From Burkholderiales bacterium (GTDB lineage: Bacteria; Pseudomonadota; Gammaproteobacteria; Burkholderiales; SG8-39), in contig JAENXP010000099.1 of assembly GCA_016649475.1 (NCBI GenBank), forward strand, positions 1 to 7,387: 7,387 nucleotides of DNA. Direction: 5' to 3'. Below the pieces are notes generated by a model, which did not search any database, was not told the DNA's origin, and saw only the letters and a list, made by a program, of their open reading frames with translations. Both the position numbers and the translations under genes were made by a program. Of this stretch, positions 6,159 to 7,387 are shown one piece after another (positions within the stretch are counted from its first letter, which is position 1; the number at the start of each line of letters is the position of its first letter).

Positions 6159-7387
6159 ATGCTGCGGACGCTGAGTATCCGCGATTTCGTCATCGTCGAT
6201 TCGCTCGAACTGGAGTTCCACACCGGCTTCACCGTGCTCACCGGCGAAACCGGCGCCGGCAAGTCCATCCTGATCGATGCGCTGGCGCTGACCCTGGGAG
6301 AGCGCGGCGACGGGGCCGTGGTGCGCTCCGGTTGCGAACGTGCCGACATCAGCGCCGAATTCGACATTCAGACGCTGCCCGGGCTTGGGCTGTGGCTGCG
6401 CGCGGCCGAACTCGAAGGCGACCCCAGTTCCATCCTGCTGCGGCGGGTAGTCGACAAGAGCGGGCGCTCGCGCGCTTTCATCAACGGCCGGCCGGCGACG
6501 CTCAGCCAGTTGCGTGACGCGGGCGAATGGCTGGTGGATATCCATGGCCAGCATGCGCACCAGTCTCTGCTCAAAGCCGAGGCGCAGCGAACGCTGCTCG
6601 ATGCGCACGCCGGTCTCGCGCCGCTCGCCGCCGAAGTCGCGGCGGCATACCGCCACTGGCAGAAGCTGGCGCAGGCGCGCGCCGAATACGAAACGCACGC
6701 AGCGCAGCGCAACGCCGAGCGCGAGCAGTTGCAGTGGCAAGCGCAGGAACTGGCGCAACTCGCGTTGCAGCCGGACGAATGGGAAGACGTGCAGGCCGAG
6801 CACAGCCGCCTGGCGCATGCGGCGGGCCTGATCGAGGGCGTGCAGGCTGTGCTGGACACTTTGTCCGACGCCGACGCCTCCTGCCTGCCGCTGCTCTCGG
6901 GCACAGGCGCGCGGCTGGAGGGCCTGCTTGGCTACGATGTGCGCCTGCGCGAGGCGCTGGAACTGATCCGTTCGGGGGAGGCGCAGGTGCAGGAGGCGGT
7001 ATATGCCCTGCGTCACTACGCCGACCGCTTGGAGTTGGATCCGCAGCGGCTGGCGGCAGTAGAGGCGCGCATGGAGTCGATTCACGGCAGCGCACGCAGG
7101 TTCCGCATCGCGCCGCAGGATCTGCCGGAACACCTGCAGCAACTGCAGGCGCGCCTGGCCGAGCTCGAAATTGCCTCCGATCTGGAGGCTTTGATCAAGC
7201 AGGAGCAACAGGCGCGCAAGGCTTACTTCGATCTGGCGGTAAAGCTCGGCGCGGGCAGGAAGAAGGCCGGGGCGAAGCTCGGCAAAGAGGTCACCCAGGC
7301 GATGCAGGCGCTGGCCATGGCCGGAGGCAGATTCGAAGTGGGGTTCAAGCCGTACCCTCCGGAGGGCAGTGCGTACGGCGCGGAGCA
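6159..7387 (+). CDS. recN: DNA repair protein RecN (SMC-like ATPase), C-terminus cut off
   Basis: RecN is an SMC-family ATPase recruited early to DNA double-strand breaks, acting with RecA in recombinational repair. The reading frame is open from the ATG at 6159 to the window end: 409 residues of a family that is about 550 long. Seen are MLRTLSIRDFVIVDSLELEF, the Walker A loop GETGAGKS (29-36), RSRAFINGRPATLSQL (103-118) and the RecN-specific motif DIHGQHAHQSLL (127-138). Then comes a Glu/Gln/Ala-rich coiled-coil arm (about 155-360). GRKKAGAKLGKEV (366-378) re-enters the head, towards the ABC signature and Walker B, which lie beyond the window. The start is 2 bases after the nadK TAA; GGAG within the last nadK codons (6143-6146) is a somewhat distant Shine-Dalgarno, so coupling to nadK translation is likely. 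No LexA-like box is visible directly upstream. Confidence 0.96.
   Translation, partial: MLRTLSIRDFVIVDSLELEFHTGFTVLTGETGAGKSILIDALALTLGERGDGAVVRSGCERADISAEFDIQTLPGLGLWLRAAELEGDPSSILLRRVVDKSGRSRAFINGRPATLSQLRDAGEWLVDIHGQHAHQSLLKAEAQRTLLDAHAGLAPLAAEVAAAYRHWQKLAQARAEYETHAAQRNAEREQLQWQAQELAQLALQPDEWEDVQAEHSRLAHAAGLIEGVQAVLDTLSDADASCLPLLSGTGARLEGLLGYDVRLREALELIRSGEAQVQEAVYALRHYADRLELDPQRLAAVEARMESIHGSARRFRIAPQDLPEHLQQLQARLAELEIASDLEALIKQEQQARKAYFDLAVKLGAGRKKAGAKLGKEVTQAMQALAMAGGRFEVGFKPYPPEGSAYGAE

Noticed and set aside
6100..6160. Possible LexA/SOS box for recN
   Set aside because: No CTGT-N8-ACAG palindrome is visible before recN; the gene appears to be read through from nadK.
6114..7208. Minus-strand 364-codon frame opposite recN
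   Set aside because: It is antisense to recN, whose frame is continuous with Walker A and the RecN motif; the composition is typical of GC-rich shadow frames.

Overview
This is a GC-rich chromosomal stretch carrying a conserved bacterial housekeeping and heat-shock cluster. The gene order is recN and nadK on one strand, diverging from hrcA-hemH, followed on the same strand as hrcA by grpE-dnaK-dnaJ. This order and the protein sequences (HrcA beginning [20 protein letters not shown], a ferrochelatase gene directly after hrcA, an E. coli-like DnaK) fit a betaproteobacterium. The Nitrosomonadales/Gallionellales side is plausible, but that placement is a judgement from remembered family resemblance, not from a search.

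Layout from low to high coordinate: bases 1-155 are the 5' end of dnaJ (minus strand, cut by the window edge). A strong GC-rich hairpin lies in the 96-base dnaJ/dnaK gap. dnaK (252-2177, minus) and grpE (2238-2798, minus) follow, and upstream of grpE is a near-consensus sigma-32 heat-shock promoter (2832-2859). The roughly 280-base gap between grpE and hemH has no gene but contains a long imperfect palindrome (about 2944-3050) with an internal perfect 14-bp tandem duplication. hemH (3079-4170, minus) and hrcA (4191-5210, minus) form a tight pair. The short hrcA/nadK gap carries a divergent control region. nadK (5263-6156, plus) and recN (6159 to the window end, plus, incomplete) are separated by 2 bases.

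The genes work in two modules. GrpE, DnaK and DnaJ form the Hsp70 folding machine (nucleotide exchange factor, ATPase chaperone, J-domain co-chaperone), read as one operon in that order from the sigma-32 promoter. HrcA is the repressor that in many bacteria binds CIRCE operators, yet no CIRCE copy is visible anywhere in the window, so the dnaK operon here looks sigma-32-driven and the HrcA target probably lies elsewhere, perhaps groESL. HemH (last step of haem synthesis), NadK (NADP supply) and RecN (double-strand-break repair) are housekeeping neighbours.

I found no undescribed biological system. The items most worth a second look are the palindromic element between hemH and grpE, the absence of CIRCE despite hrcA, a possibly leaderless hrcA transcript, and the hairpin between dnaK and dnaJ.
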